A stretch of 49,845 bases of DNA from an uncultured Mycoplasmatota bacterium (GCA_900546275.1 URCH01000007.1:1-49845); one strand, 5' to 3'; positions 26,011 through 35,352 are shown, numbered from the stretch's first letter. The notes: generated from the sequence alone by a model not told the origin. Numbers and translations are program-made.

Positions 26011-26039
26011 ATTATAATATTATAAACAAAAAGTGTCAA
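26011..26039 (-). promoter_or_regulatory. Consensus sigma-A promoter of the 1198-residue protease
   Basis: A perfect TTGACA (26039-26034) and a perfect TATAAT (26016-26011) are 17 nt apart. The whole upstream block through the SD is nearly identical to that of the paralogue at 29029. Confidence 0.9.
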
Positions 26040-26103
26040 TAAAAACCAAAGTATTACTAACACTCATAATACATTAATATTAGTTCATAATTTTTATTAA
26101 AAA

Positions 26104-26132
26104 GAAAGAATTTAGCAAAAATTACTAAATCC
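26104..26132 (-). terminator. Terminator of the 954-residue protease gene
   Basis: GGATTTAG and CTAAATTC pair with one mismatch on the minus strand and are followed by a short T-run. The sequence is related to the terminator of the paralogue. Confidence 0.65.
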
Positions 26133-26133
26133 T

Positions 26134-28998
26134 TTAATAAATACCATATTTTTTGAAAATTTTTAATGCTTCATCTGAATTTGGGTATGAGTATGATGAA
26201 TACCCAGAATCTTTAATAATAAATTTAGCATAATAATATGCAGTAATATCAGATAAAAATTCATATTTTGTTGAATAAGTATAATCTCTAAATGGTGTTT
26301 TATTTGTTTTATAACTCGAATAATATTTGTTATATAAACTAGCAACATCTGATTGATTTGCGATAAAACTTCCATTTTTTATATTATATTCTTTATCATA
26401 TTTATGTGTTAATTCATGAACTATTGTTGTATATTTAGCACTACATTTTATATTAACGGCAGGATAATAATCATATCCAGTAGTTACGCCTACTGTATCT
26501 TTGCTTGATTTAACATATAATGTATCATTTAAAACCATTAATTTTCCCTTTCCGCTAAATAATTTAGGCATTTTACTATATAATGTATTTAAATCTGAAA
26601 CAAATCTTGCTTTATTTGAACAAGAATTATCTATTTCGATCAAAACATTTCCTAATGTAAATTGTTTATACACACTAATGTTTTTATAATGACTAGTTTT
26701 TTCTAAGTAATTTGCAACTAATGTTTGATTTGAGGAGAACTCATAAGTTTCATTCATATGATATCTTGGCCATCCTGTTTCATTTCCTAAAACATCATAA
26801 CCATATGAAGAATAACCTTTTTTATTTAAAATTGGTATTCTTATTTTACACTTTGTTTGACTATTATAGATAGTACAAGATTTTGATTTATATTCAATAG
26901 TTTCTGCACCTTTTGAGTCAAAAGTTACAGTTATATTTTTTTTAGTTATTGCATAATATGTTTTTCCTGCTGACAATGTTTTTGCAGTTGATCCTGTTGT
27001 TGCATTTTTATTTGTACTAAATCCTAAAATTGTCCAACCACTTCTTGTTATCGTTGGAGCAGTTACGTTACATGTTTTAGCTGTGTTATATATATTACAA
27101 GATAAACTACTGCTTGATACACTTGCTCCATTACCTTTAAATGTAGCTGTTACTTTTTTAGTTGTTATTGCATACATTGTTTTATTTTTATCTAAAGTTA
27201 CACTTGTATTTGTTTTATATTCCGGCGATGTTGCGTTCGAATTTGAATTAAATCCAATTACACTATAACCACTTCTTGTTATCGTTGGAGTTGTTACATT
27301 ACAAGTCTTACCATTATTATATACATTACACGTTATGCTTGATTTTGATACACTTGCTCCGTTTCCGTTAAACGTTGCTGTTAGTTTCTTGCTTGTTATC
27401 GCATATATTGTCTTATCTTTATCTATATTTACACTCGTGCTTACTTTATACTCTGGTTGAGTGGCATTCGCATTTGAATTAAATCCAATTATGCTATAAC
27501 CACTCCTTGTTATCGTTGGTGTTGTTACCTTACAGTTTTTTCCAATATTATATATATTGCATGTTACACTTGATTTTGATACACTTGCTCCATTTCCATT
27601 TATTGTCAATGTGATTTTTTTTGCTGTAATTGCATATAATGTTTTATTTGCAGTAATAGATATTTCTTGTCCAACTGCATATTGTGCAGTTGTCGCATTT
27701 GCATTCTCAGAATATCCTATAATTATACCATTATCCCTTTTTATTTCAGGTAATTTTATCTTACATGATAATCCTGTCGTACTACATGATAATTCACTTT
27801 TTGTTACACTTGCACCATTTCCATTAAAGGTTACTTTATATGTATGTGTTTCTTTTTTCACATTTTTTTTAAAGTAGCTTTCAGGTATAGTTATGCTTGC
27901 TTTAACTGATTCATTTCCTGCTTTGTCTTTTACTTTTACTGTATAAGTTCCTGCCTTTGTTGCTTCATATGTTGAATTATTTGTATATCCTGATTCATTC
28001 CAATTATACTTATCTATACCAGATGAATCATCTTTGACATTTGCAAACAATACTACTTTATTACTTGATTTTTCTTTTTCTTCTATACTAACAGTAGGAG
28101 CAACAGTATCTATATTATCTATCTCTATTTCCTTAGGATCAGTTGTATTTCCTGCATCGTCTTTAATAACTACATTCACATCTTCATTTTCATCTGTTGT
28201 ATATTTATTATCATCTTGCCATGTGTTTCCACCATCAAATGAATATTTTAACTTTTTATTTTTATCTGAATTTGCCTTTACTACTACTGTTGTACTTTTA
28301 TTAGAATAATCTGTTTTTTCAAATTCAATTGAATCAATTTTTATTGGTCCATTTGTATCCTTTTTAGTTATATGAAAAGTATAACTATATTTTTTACCTT
28401 TTTGTGAAGTATATTCAATAATATGATCTAAATTTGTTTTGTTGACTAAGTTAACAGTCTCATTACATCCAGTTACACTATCTATTTTATTACACTTAAA
28501 TTGTACTTTTTGAGTATCTATTTCTAAGTTATATTCAAATTTGTTTTTATCGAATGGTTGATCAAACTCGAAACCAACCGCTTTAACACTTAAAGAATCC
28601 ATTAATACAGAAATTTCTTCTTCATTTGATTTTTTTTGTTTTATTATTTCAATAACTAAATTTGTAATAACTATACCAACTGCAATAAATAAAAGAAATC
28701 CCACTATAGCATAAATTATAGATTTATTAAAACCTCTTTTTTTATTATTATTTTGATTATATTGAATATCATTTATATCGTTATTTATATTTTCATTATT
28801 AATCATATTATCTTTAATAATAGATTGATTATAATTAGTATTTGTAACATTATTATTTTGCCATGATTCATTATTTTCCTGAATCATAGAATCTGTATTC
28901 TGAATATTAGAAGCCAAGGTATTTAAAGAATTATTTTGATTACTATTTTGTTTATCAAACAAATCATCAACTGGATTAAAATCATCACTATATTTCAT
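26134..28998 (-). CDS. Large surface metalloprotease, paralogue with four-plus-one InlB-type repeats
   Basis: The 954-residue protein has the same plan as the gene downstream: an Asn-rich cytoplasmic head starting MKYSDDFNPVDDLFDKQNSN, a membrane helix at about 93-118, cadherin-like and Ig-like modules nearly identical to the paralogue's, then four clear Cys-pair repeats plus a degenerate fifth. The C-terminal catalytic domain has HELTHKYD at 861 and YEFLSD near 912-917, and is much more diverged than the stalk. The difference in length comes mainly from three fewer repeats. The duplicated promoter suggests both are strongly transcribed. The extracellular target is unknown. Strong SD: AGGAGG. 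Confidence 0.85.
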   Translation of the reverse strand: MKYSDDFNPVDDLFDKQNSNQNNSLNTLASNIQNTDSMIQENNESWQNNNVTNTNYNQSIIKDNMINNENINNDINDIQYNQNNNKKRGFNKSIIYAIVGFLLFIAVGIVITNLVIEIIKQKKSNEEEISVLMDSLSVKAVGFEFDQPFDKNKFEYNLEIDTQKVQFKCNKIDSVTGCNETVNLVNKTNLDHIIEYTSQKGKKYSYTFHITKKDTNGPIKIDSIEFEKTDYSNKSTTVVVKANSDKNKKLKYSFDGGNTWQDDNKYTTDENEDVNVVIKDDAGNTTDPKEIEIDNIDTVAPTVSIEEKEKSSNKVVLFANVKDDSSGIDKYNWNESGYTNNSTYEATKAGTYTVKVKDKAGNESVKASITIPESYFKKNVKKETHTYKVTFNGNGASVTKSELSCSTTGLSCKIKLPEIKRDNGIIIGYSENANATTAQYAVGQEISITANKTLYAITAKKITLTINGNGASVSKSSVTCNIYNIGKNCKVTTPTITRSGYSIIGFNSNANATQPEYKVSTSVNIDKDKTIYAITSKKLTATFNGNGASVSKSSITCNVYNNGKTCNVTTPTITRSGYSVIGFNSNSNATSPEYKTNTSVTLDKNKTMYAITTKKVTATFKGNGASVSSSSLSCNIYNTAKTCNVTAPTITRSGWTILGFSTNKNATTGSTAKTLSAGKTYYAITKKNITVTFDSKGAETIEYKSKSCTIYNSQTKCKIRIPILNKKGYSSYGYDVLGNETGWPRYHMNETYEFSSNQTLVANYLEKTSHYKNISVYKQFTLGNVLIEIDNSCSNKARFVSDLNTLYSKMPKLFSGKGKLMVLNDTLYVKSSKDTVGVTTGYDYYPAVNIKCSAKYTTIVHELTHKYDKEYNIKNGSFIANQSDVASLYNKYYSSYKTNKTPFRDYTYSTKYEFLSDITAYYYAKFIIKDSGYSSYSYPNSDEALKIFKKYGIY

Positions 28999-29028
28999 AC
29001 TAAATACCTCCTAGTCTAACTATACAAA

Positions 29029-29057
29029 ATTATAATATTATAAACAAACTGTGTCAA
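29029..29057 (-). promoter_or_regulatory. Consensus sigma-A promoter of the 954-residue protease
   Basis: TTGACA (29057-29052), 17 nt, TATAAT (29034-29029): the duplicate of the promoter at 26011-26039. It overlaps the region just after the ezrA stop codon. Confidence 0.9.
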
Positions 29058-29072
29058 TAAAAAACTAAATGA

Positions 29073-30788
29073 TTATTCTGTATCATATAGTTTTAAAAGT
29101 TTATCATATATACCATGTTCTACTCTATTAAGTGAATTTATTGATAATTCTAAAGATTTTTGATATTCGCCTTTAAAGAATAAAATCTCAGCGGTTACCA
29201 AATACCTATCTAAATTATCAACAGAACTCCTATATCTATTACCGTAAACAATAGCCATTTCCGCAAACATAGCAGTTCTCATCATTTCTTTTGTTCTGGT
29301 AAATAATTTTAAAACCAAGTCTCTCGCAGTATCTACTCTAGTATTTAAGGTTTCAATTGTAATAGGTTTTTTATCTAATTCTCTTATTATTTCTTTTATA
29401 GCAGCTTGAGCTTCAGTAAGTTCAACAAAATAAAATTTTGGTATAACAGGTAAATTGTATTCACGTATTTTAGCTTTAGAACTTTTAAGTATTGATTTAA
29501 TTTCCTCTAATTGTTGTCTAGCTCTTGCTTCATCTTCTCTCATTCCTCCAATAACATCTAATGTGTTATCAATTCTATCTTCTATAACAATAAGTTTAAC
29601 AAATAAATTATCGATTTCTTTTGTCAATTTAGAATAAGCAAAAGTATTGTTTCTTGTATGATCCATAAGTAATTTATAATCATCTTTTAATTTCTTTAAA
29701 TCATTCCTTGAATCCTCTAATAATTTTATATCTTCTTCCGATAAATTATAAATATTTTTAATATCTTCAATTTGAGAAAAAATATCTTTCATAAGTTCAT
29801 CAAGTTTTCTTAATTTAATTCTGAATTTTTTATTAGTTTCATCATAGTTACTACAATCAATTTTTTCTTTTTCAAAATCATTAAACATAGAATCAAAATA
29901 TTCAAGTAAAACTTTAAGTTCAAATAATCCATCTTCAAGATTTAATACTTTAGCATTATCAACAATTTCTTTTATTTTTTTATTTGCTTCTTCTATATTA
30001 TATTCAACGTTCAAATAATCAAGGGGATAGCCTGCATCGATCATTTTTCTATATTCTTTTTTTAATTCTCTAATTTTATTTGGAAGAATATTTTCGGACA
30101 TTACTACAATAGCAGGTACTTCTTCAATAATTGTTGACATATGTTTAAGCATATCATCAATTGATTTAATTATTTTTGTTACTTCTATATATTCATTATT
30201 TTCCATTGCAATTTCAAAAGCTTCGAAATTTTTTGAAATTTTTTCAAATTGTAAATGAACTGGTTTAGCTATTTCACCAAACTCATTTTCTGTATCAATA
30301 AATTTTTTATATAAATCTCTATATGTAGATTTTAATTCTGTTATAATTGCTCTATTCTTTTCTTCACTACCAGTTATTTCTTTTATTTCATCAAGTAAAT
30401 TAGTAGAATCTGTTTTTACTTTACAAAGTTCCATTTCTAACTTAGCTAGTTTATATAATACAGCTTTATAATCTTTTTGACCTAAAACAAAATCTGTTTC
30501 TATTATCATATCAGTTATTTTAGGAATTCTATTATCTTTGATATCATTTAACCTATTTTTCCATTCAGTATACATACTTTCTAATTTTTCATTTTTTAAA
30601 AATGATTCCAATTTAGCAAGTTCAGGAACAATAGGCATACTGTTTATTTCATTTTTTTCTATTTCCAATTCATCAAGTTGCTTTTTTACTTTAGAACTCT
30701 TATGATTTTGTATTAAATTAAGAACTAGTACTACAGATATAATTGCCACAATAAATGTTGTAATAAGTATTAATAATATTAAATCCAT
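29073..30788 (-). CDS. ezrA: Septation ring formation regulator EzrA
   Basis: EzrA is a membrane-anchored spectrin-like protein that regulates FtsZ ring assembly and links division with wall synthesis. The 571-residue protein has one N-terminal membrane helix (about 3-25, N-out) followed by long helical coiled-coil repeats across the cytoplasmic part. Family landmarks are YxxWxxxLxDI-like EWKNRLNDI early on and the late NRYRSS region with LFFKGEYQKSLELSI. Length matches Bacillus EzrA (about 562). SD AGAGGTGG precedes the start. Confidence 0.9.
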   Translation of the reverse strand: MDLILLILITTFIVAIISVVLVLNLIQNHKSSKVKKQLDELEIEKNEINSMPIVPELAKLESFLKNEKLESMYTEWKNRLNDIKDNRIPKITDMIIETDFVLGQKDYKAVLYKLAKLEMELCKVKTDSTNLLDEIKEITGSEEKNRAIITELKSTYRDLYKKFIDTENEFGEIAKPVHLQFEKISKNFEAFEIAMENNEYIEVTKIIKSIDDMLKHMSTIIEEVPAIVVMSENILPNKIRELKKEYRKMIDAGYPLDYLNVEYNIEEANKKIKEIVDNAKVLNLEDGLFELKVLLEYFDSMFNDFEKEKIDCSNYDETNKKFRIKLRKLDELMKDIFSQIEDIKNIYNLSEEDIKLLEDSRNDLKKLKDDYKLLMDHTRNNTFAYSKLTKEIDNLFVKLIVIEDRIDNTLDVIGGMREDEARARQQLEEIKSILKSSKAKIREYNLPVIPKFYFVELTEAQAAIKEIIRELDKKPITIETLNTRVDTARDLVLKLFTRTKEMMRTAMFAEMAIVYGNRYRSSVDNLDRYLVTAEILFFKGEYQKSLELSINSLNRVEHGIYDKLLKLYDTE

Positions 30789-30812
30789 AATTGTCCACCT
30801 CTACTATATATA

Positions 30813-30841
30813 ATGATAACACATATTTCGACATTTTTTAA
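30813..30841 (-). promoter_or_regulatory. Promoter of ezrA
   Basis: TTAAAA (30841-30836), 17 nt, TATCAT (30818-30813), with a TG dinucleotide in the extended -10 position on the minus strand. Confidence 0.5.
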
Positions 30842-30948
30842 TACTTTTTTTGTTTTTTTATTTTCAAATGATTTACTTATAAAATAATTATATTACATAT
30901 ATCGTATTTTTTTACTATTATTACTAATAATAAAACTGGTGAGTAACT

Positions 30949-32244
30949 ATGATTTGCGGATATAAAATAATTAATCAAAATAATGATGAAGATGTTTTAT
31001 TTTTGTATTTAGACTTTTCATTTGAGTTTGGTGGAAAAAAACAAAGTTTCTTTAAAACAATAAAAAGATTTTTAAAAACAATTAATTTTAAAGGTACAAA
31101 AATACTACTAGTATCTTCAGGAATAATAATTGGAACATTATATATAAATCCATATAAAATAAATAAGCTAGATACACCTACTAATTATAATTATGTATCA
31201 AAAATTATAATTCATGACTTTAATGAAAATGAATTGACAGATTATGAAATCAATGTAAACAAAGACAATAAAATACTAAAAGGTAATATTTTAGAAAAAG
31301 AAAAAATTAATAGTGTAAATAATACGACAAATGTAAATATAAAGGAAAGTAATAAATTGTCAAATAATGTCGAAGAAAATTCAACAAATAAAAGTAATTT
31401 TACAGAAACTAAAAAAGATAACTACACGGAAACTAAAAAAGAGGATATTAAAAAAAATGAAATTACTGTAACAGTTTATAGAAATAATGGCAAAATAATA
31501 AATTTAGAACTAGAAGAATATGTACTTGGAGTAGTTGGAGCTGAAATGCCTGCTTCATTTAATATTGAAGCCTTAAAAGCTCAAACAATATTAGCGCGTA
31601 CATATGCACTTAAATCCATAAAAAATGGAAAAAAACTAACAGATACGGTTTCAACTCAAGCATATAAAGATAATTCTGAACTACAAAAGCTGTGGAAAAA
31701 TGATTATACAAAATATTATGAAAAAATAAAAAAAGCTGTTAACGAAACAAAAGGTAAAGTAATATTATATAATAACGAATATATAGATGCTGTATATCAT
31801 TCTACAAGTAATGGAAAAACAGAAAACAGTAAAAATGTGTGGAAAAACAGTTTACCATACTTAGTAAGTGTTGATTCAAGTTGGGATAAAAATGTTAAAT
31901 CATATAAAAAAGAAACAATATTTGAAATAAATGAATTTTGTAATATATTAAAACTTGATGTAGAAGAACCTATTACTTATGAAATAATACATAATGAAAC
32001 AGGTAGAGTGAGACAAATAACAATTAATAATAAAACATTTTCGGGAACTGAATTTAGAAATTTATTAAAGCTTAGATCTGCTGATTTTGAAATAGAAATA
32101 AATGATGAAAAAATAAAAGTAACAACATATGGATATGGTCACGGAGTTGGTATGAGCCAATATGGAGCAAATGAAATGGCAAAACAAGGGTACAGTTATA
32201 TTCAAATTCTAAAACATTACTATACAGGAGTTGTTATAAAATGA
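30949..32244 (+). CDS. spoIID: SpoIID/LytB-domain peptidoglycan lytic transglycosylase
   Basis: SpoIID cleaves denuded glycan strands during engulfment in sporulation. The 431-residue protein has a cytoplasmic N-terminus (1-43), a membrane helix (about 47-64) and a Lys/Asn/Thr-rich linker to about 170. The SpoIID domain follows: LEEYVLGVVGAEMPASF with the catalytic Glu in GAEM, LKAQTILARTYAL, VYHSTSNGKTE, and the closing GYGHGVGMSQYGANEMA. The start has GGTGAG upstream. The long N-terminal extension is unusual, so a general wall-remodelling role is an alternative, but the other spore genes here favour sporulation. It overlaps the next gene by 4 nt (ATGA). Confidence 0.88.
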   Translation: MICGYKIINQNNDEDVLFLYLDFSFEFGGKKQSFFKTIKRFLKTINFKGTKILLVSSGIIIGTLYINPYKINKLDTPTNYNYVSKIIIHDFNENELTDYEINVNKDNKILKGNILEKEKINSVNNTTNVNIKESNKLSNNVEENSTNKSNFTETKKDNYTETKKEDIKKNEITVTVYRNNGKIINLELEEYVLGVVGAEMPASFNIEALKAQTILARTYALKSIKNGKKLTDTVSTQAYKDNSELQKLWKNDYTKYYEKIKKAVNETKGKVILYNNEYIDAVYHSTSNGKTENSKNVWKNSLPYLVSVDSSWDKNVKSYKKETIFEINEFCNILKLDVEEPITYEIIHNETGRVRQITINNKTFSGTEFRNLLKLRSADFEIEINDEKIKVTTYGYGHGVGMSQYGANEMAKQGYSYIQILKHYYTGVVIK

Positions 32245-32705
32245 TATATTTCTTAATTTTTATTTCAAAAGTTGTTGAAAGTGCTTTAAGCACATTAAGA
32301 TTGATTCTTGTAGCAAACGGAAAAAAAATACTTGGTATGATACTACAATTCTTTATAACACTTGTTTGGGTTATAACAACAAGTATCGTAATAATAGATA
32401 TCAAAAATGATTACTTTAAAGCACTTGCATTTATACTAGGTGCATCGTTAGGTTCTCTAGTTGGTAGTTACATAGAAGAATGCATAGCTATGGGAAATAA
32501 TATGCTTACATGTATCATAAATCCAAATATTAAAAGTAAAATTGAAAATAAATTAATTGAAAAAAATTATAAAATAATTGAAACAAATGACTGTGGAAAA
32601 ATAATTGTATTAACAAAAAGAAAAAAAAGAAATCAAGTAAAAAAAATAGTTAAAAATTTTGATGAAAATTCAATATTGATAATAGAAAAAGTACTATTTG
32701 ATTAA
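32241..32705 (+). CDS. UPF0316 (DUF5698/DUF2179) membrane protein
   Basis: The 154-residue protein has three N-terminal membrane helices (about 1-22, 30-50, 58-76), with the family's ESALSTLRLILVANGKK and LGASLGSLVGSYIEE blocks. A soluble DUF2179-type domain (about 85-154) follows. It is translationally coupled to spoIID by the ATGA overlap. The family is common in Bacillota and has no settled biochemical function. Its 3' end overlaps the convergent phosphodiesterase gene by 12 nt. Confidence 0.85.
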   Translation: MIYFLIFISKVVESALSTLRLILVANGKKILGMILQFFITLVWVITTSIVIIDIKNDYFKALAFILGASLGSLVGSYIEECIAMGNNMLTCIINPNIKSKIENKLIEKNYKIIETNDCGKIIVLTKRKKRNQVKKIVKNFDENSILIIEKVLFD

Positions 32706-33299
32706 ATAGTACTTATCTGTAATTATATATGAATTACTGTTGATTTTTTTTAATTTTTTTTTATTATTTATTGTCCATATAAATGATTCTTTATTTTTGT
32801 TTATTTTATCTTTATAAAAGTAATGAACTATATTAAAACTGTAATTATTTAATAAATATTTGTAATTTATATAATACCCTATTATTAATCCTTTTTTATA
32901 TTTAAAATCCATAAATTCTATTATTTTTTTATTGAAACTGCATATATAAAAATTAAGATTATACTTTTTTAAAATGTTACATAATTTTTTACACAATATT
33001 TTTTCATCATCAAATTCAGATTTTATTTCTATTAATATAATTTTATTACATTTTATTTTATCTAAAACTTCTTGTAAACTAGATAAATGTTTTTTTAATT
33101 TATAATATTTGCTTTTTCTTATTATAAGGCCATTTACTACAGGATTATGTGACAAAACAAATTTTTTATCTTTTGTCATTCTAATATCAAATTCAACACC
33201 ATCCACATCTTCTTTTAAAACATTTATTATAGATTTAACGGTATTTTCTTTATAATTATGTTTTCCATTACCTCTATGTGAAATAAACAAAAACATCAC
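32694..33299 (-). CDS. Glycerophosphodiester phosphodiesterase family protein
   Basis: GDPD enzymes hydrolyse glycerophosphodiesters to glycerol-3-phosphate and an alcohol. The 201-residue protein has the N-terminal HRG...ENT catalytic block (SHRGNGKHNYKENT), VDGVEFDIRMTKDKKFVLSHN (E-x-D metal ligands; the usual HD pair reads HN) and ILIEIKSE. The C-terminal strand order is normal. It is cytoplasmic, with no signal. The start is uncertain: an in-frame stop precedes GTG at 33299; ATG at 33296 follows at once; and AGGTGAT is best spaced for a TTG at 33290. It is short for the family (usually about 240), with a compressed C-terminal half. Confidence 0.85.
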   Translation of the reverse strand: MMFLFISHRGNGKHNYKENTVKSIINVLKEDVDGVEFDIRMTKDKKFVLSHNPVVNGLIIRKSKYYKLKKHLSSLQEVLDKIKCNKIILIEIKSEFDDEKILCKKLCNILKKYNLNFYICSFNKKIIEFMDFKYKKGLIIGYYINYKYLLNNYSFNIVHYFYKDKINKNKESFIWTINNKKKLKKINSNSYIITDKYYLIK

Positions 33300-33331
33300 C
33301 TATATTATTTTATTTAATGTATTAAAAAATA

Positions 33332-33466
33332 TTAATTTGTTTTAATTTTTATTGTTTGACCAATTTTTAGTTTATTTGGATTTAAGATGTTATTATAATC
33401 AGCTATCTCTTTATATCTATTACCACTTCCTAGATATTTTAAAGCTATTCCCCACAATGTATCTCC
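33332..33466 (-). pseudogene. 3' remnant of the split endolysin gene: C-terminal LysM domain
   Basis: The minus strand reads GDTLWGIALKYLGSGNRYKE... followed by IADYNN, LNPNKLKIGQTIKI and a stop at 33332: most of a LysM peptidoglycan-binding domain with no start codon. It abuts the left end of the TnpX-type element. Joining it at the 9-bp repeat to the fragment ending at 38040 gives IVKKGDTLWGIA in frame, so this is the displaced tail of the M23-LysM gene. Confidence 0.92.
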
Positions 33467-33467
33467 T
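33459..33467 (-). repeat. Element end, attachment-site core (recombinase side)
   Basis: AGGAGATAC on the minus strand, followed by the host codons for TLWGIA. Identical to 38040-38048. Confidence 0.85.
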
Positions 33468-33477
33468 GATACAATTT

Positions 33478-35043
33478 TTATGTAACATTTCTAAATGTAA
33501 ATATAATATCTATCGTTTTATCTTGATAGATATAAAACTTTTCAATTAAATTTATGATTAATTCTCTAGTTGGACTATCTAACGATAAAAATTCATTAAT
33601 ATATTTTTCTATTTGTTTATTGTCTATTTTATTTGATTCAATATTTTCATTTTTAAGATTATAAATATTATTTTTATTATTATCTATTTCAGTTTTAATA
33701 TTTTCACTTACTCTTAAGTATTGTTCTTCATCAATAATACCTTTTAATCTATCCATATATGTTTTATCTAGACTTTCAGTTAGTTTATTATTAGTTATCT
33801 CTAAACTTTCAATTTGTTTTTTTATCTTTAATGTATTATCTTCAAATTTTATATTACTAATATCTTCTTTTATCTTGTTTTTATCTAAATACTTTTTACA
33901 TACTTCTCTTATATTATCTAAAATAACCTTTTCTAATACCTCATAATTATTTGTATGGGTTGTACAGACATGATATTTTGAATATGTTCTATAATAATCA
34001 CAAGTTGTATAACTTCTTCCAGTCTTATTTTGATATCTAATTGTTATTCTATGTTTGCAATCTCCACAATATAGTAAACCATCTAATAAATAAAATCTTT
34101 TCTTCTCTGGTCTTTTAACATTTTTAGGTAGTAGAGTTTGTACATAATTAAATGTATTTCTATCAATAATTGCCTCATGTGTATTTTCAACTATTAAATA
34201 ATCATTCGGATTGTTTTTAACAGTCTTTTTAAGTTTATAATTAATCTTTTTAGTCTTACCTTGTACTGCATCTCCAGTATATATTCTATTAGTTAAAATG
34301 GCTTTAATTGTAGTATCTACCCATACTCCATATTCTTGTGATATACAATTAGTATTTATACACTTTGTATTCCAAACATAGTTATAATAAGATGCTGGAG
34401 TTTTAATTTTCCTTTTTGTAAGATATTGTGCTATATAGTGGTAAGTATTACCTTTTAATGCTAAATCAAATATTAATTTAACTACTTCTGCTTGTTCTTC
34501 ATTTACTATTAAATGATTTTTATTATTTGGATCTTTCTTATAGCCAAATGGACATCTACCAGATACATATAAACCATCTTTCATTCTTGAATGCAAACTA
34601 CTTTTAATCTTTTTAGAAATATCTTTAGCATACATATCATTCATAATTGCTTTAAAAGGGGCAATATCGTTATTTGTATTATCAATAAAAGTATCTATAC
34701 CATCATTAATTGCAATATATCTAATGTTATTACTTGGAAAGTACTTTTCTATTAATTCTCCAGTACCTATATAATCTCTTCCAAGTCTAGACATATCTTT
34801 GGTAATTATCATATTTATTTTGCCTAATTCAATATCTTTAATCATTCTTTTAAATGCTGGTCTATCAAAATTAGTTCCAGAAAACCCATCATCTACATAT
34901 TCATCTACTACTACATAATTATTTTCTTTAACATACTGTTTAAGTAGACTTCTTTGACTCACAATACTATCAGATTCTACATTTCCATCATCTCTTGATA
35001 ATCTTATATAAAGTCCTACTTTAAAACTACTATTCCCTACCAT
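33478..35043 (-). CDS. Large serine recombinase, TnpX/TndX type
   Basis: The 521-residue site-specific recombinase likely excises and integrates the surrounding element. It has the resolvase catalytic domain with YIRLSRDDG (nucleophile Ser), VDDGFSGTNFDRPAF and MIITKDMSRLGRD; a recombinase domain with GRCPFGYKKDP and VNEEQAEVVKLIFDLALKG; a zinc ribbon opening LLYCGDCKHRI with a further Cys later; and a C-terminal coiled coil (about 400-480). It is intact and full length. Its ATG overlaps the stop of the TnpW-like gene (TAATG). Its stop lies 11 nt from the element end, the usual place for this family. A 9-bp inverted repeat lies within its last codons. Confidence 0.93.
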   Translation of the reverse strand: MVGNSSFKVGLYIRLSRDDGNVESDSIVSQRSLLKQYVKENNYVVVDEYVDDGFSGTNFDRPAFKRMIKDIELGKINMIITKDMSRLGRDYIGTGELIEKYFPSNNIRYIAINDGIDTFIDNTNNDIAPFKAIMNDMYAKDISKKIKSSLHSRMKDGLYVSGRCPFGYKKDPNNKNHLIVNEEQAEVVKLIFDLALKGNTYHYIAQYLTKRKIKTPASYYNYVWNTKCINTNCISQEYGVWVDTTIKAILTNRIYTGDAVQGKTKKINYKLKKTVKNNPNDYLIVENTHEAIIDRNTFNYVQTLLPKNVKRPEKKRFYLLDGLLYCGDCKHRITIRYQNKTGRSYTTCDYYRTYSKYHVCTTHTNNYEVLEKVILDNIREVCKKYLDKNKIKEDISNIKFEDNTLKIKKQIESLEITNNKLTESLDKTYMDRLKGIIDEEQYLRVSENIKTEIDNNKNNIYNLKNENIESNKIDNKQIEKYINEFLSLDSPTRELIINLIEKFYIYQDKTIDIIFTFRNVT

Positions 35044-35219
35044 TAATTACTACTCCCTTCTTGGGAATAATGAGTATGTTTACATGGTAGCTCCCTATTC
35101 AAATAATTGCAAGTCATGTTTAACTTATTTTGTAATTCTATTTTTAATACTTCAGTTATTATTTCATTTAAAGATTTAGAAGTATCTTTAAATTTCAAAT
35201 TAACTTTGTACTTAACCAT
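35043..35219 (-). CDS. TnpW-like small transposon protein
   Basis: The 58-residue protein (MVKYKVNLKFKDTSKSLNEI...) starts at 35219, about 10 nt after GGAGG, and its stop overlaps the recombinase start. Size, position and the beta-strand followed by F-K-D-T-S-K-S-L and an amphipathic helix resemble TnpW-type small proteins that precede TnpX recombinases. The C-terminus has two Cys and two His. The name is a family guess; the gene itself is well supported. Confidence 0.6.
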   Translation of the reverse strand: MVKYKVNLKFKDTSKSLNEIITEVLKIELQNKLNMTCNYLNRELPCKHTHYSQEGSSN

Positions 35220-35313
35220 AGAGTTTGATACCTCCAATTAATTCTATGGTTTTAATTTTTGTAATATTACTTAGTATGTTTTTTGCATACTCAGGTATAT
35301 TACTTAATCTCAT
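35212..35313 (-). CDS. 33-residue peptide in the element operon
   Basis: ATG at 35313 follows a perfect AAGGAGG at good spacing. The frame (MRLSNIPEYAKNIL..., ending GGIKLYG) stops at 35212, overlapping the TnpW-like start by 8 nt. An even shorter frame (MFMNKEDYEIK) with its own SD lies just upstream and runs into this start. The tight chain of SD sites suggests translational coupling towards the recombinase. The function is unknown. Confidence 0.6.
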   Translation of the reverse strand: MRLSNIPEYAKNILSNITKIKTIELIGGIKLYG

Positions 35314-35352
35314 AATCCTCCTTATTCATAAACATCATCTCCTTTTGCTTGG

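Noticed and set aside
22383..28998. Repeats considered as a CRISPR-like or VNTR non-coding array
   Set aside because: Units are about 220 bp, in frame, and encode Cys-pair protein repeats; they are coding repeats.
30842..30948. Sigma-E promoter for spoIID
   Set aside because: Fragments such as ATATT and CATATAT occur, but no pair has the expected spacing, so it is not reported.
33352..33549. Plus-strand frame of 65 codons across the element's left end
   Set aside because: Opposite the LysM remnant and recombinase 3' end, with no SD or family; explained as an antisense shadow.
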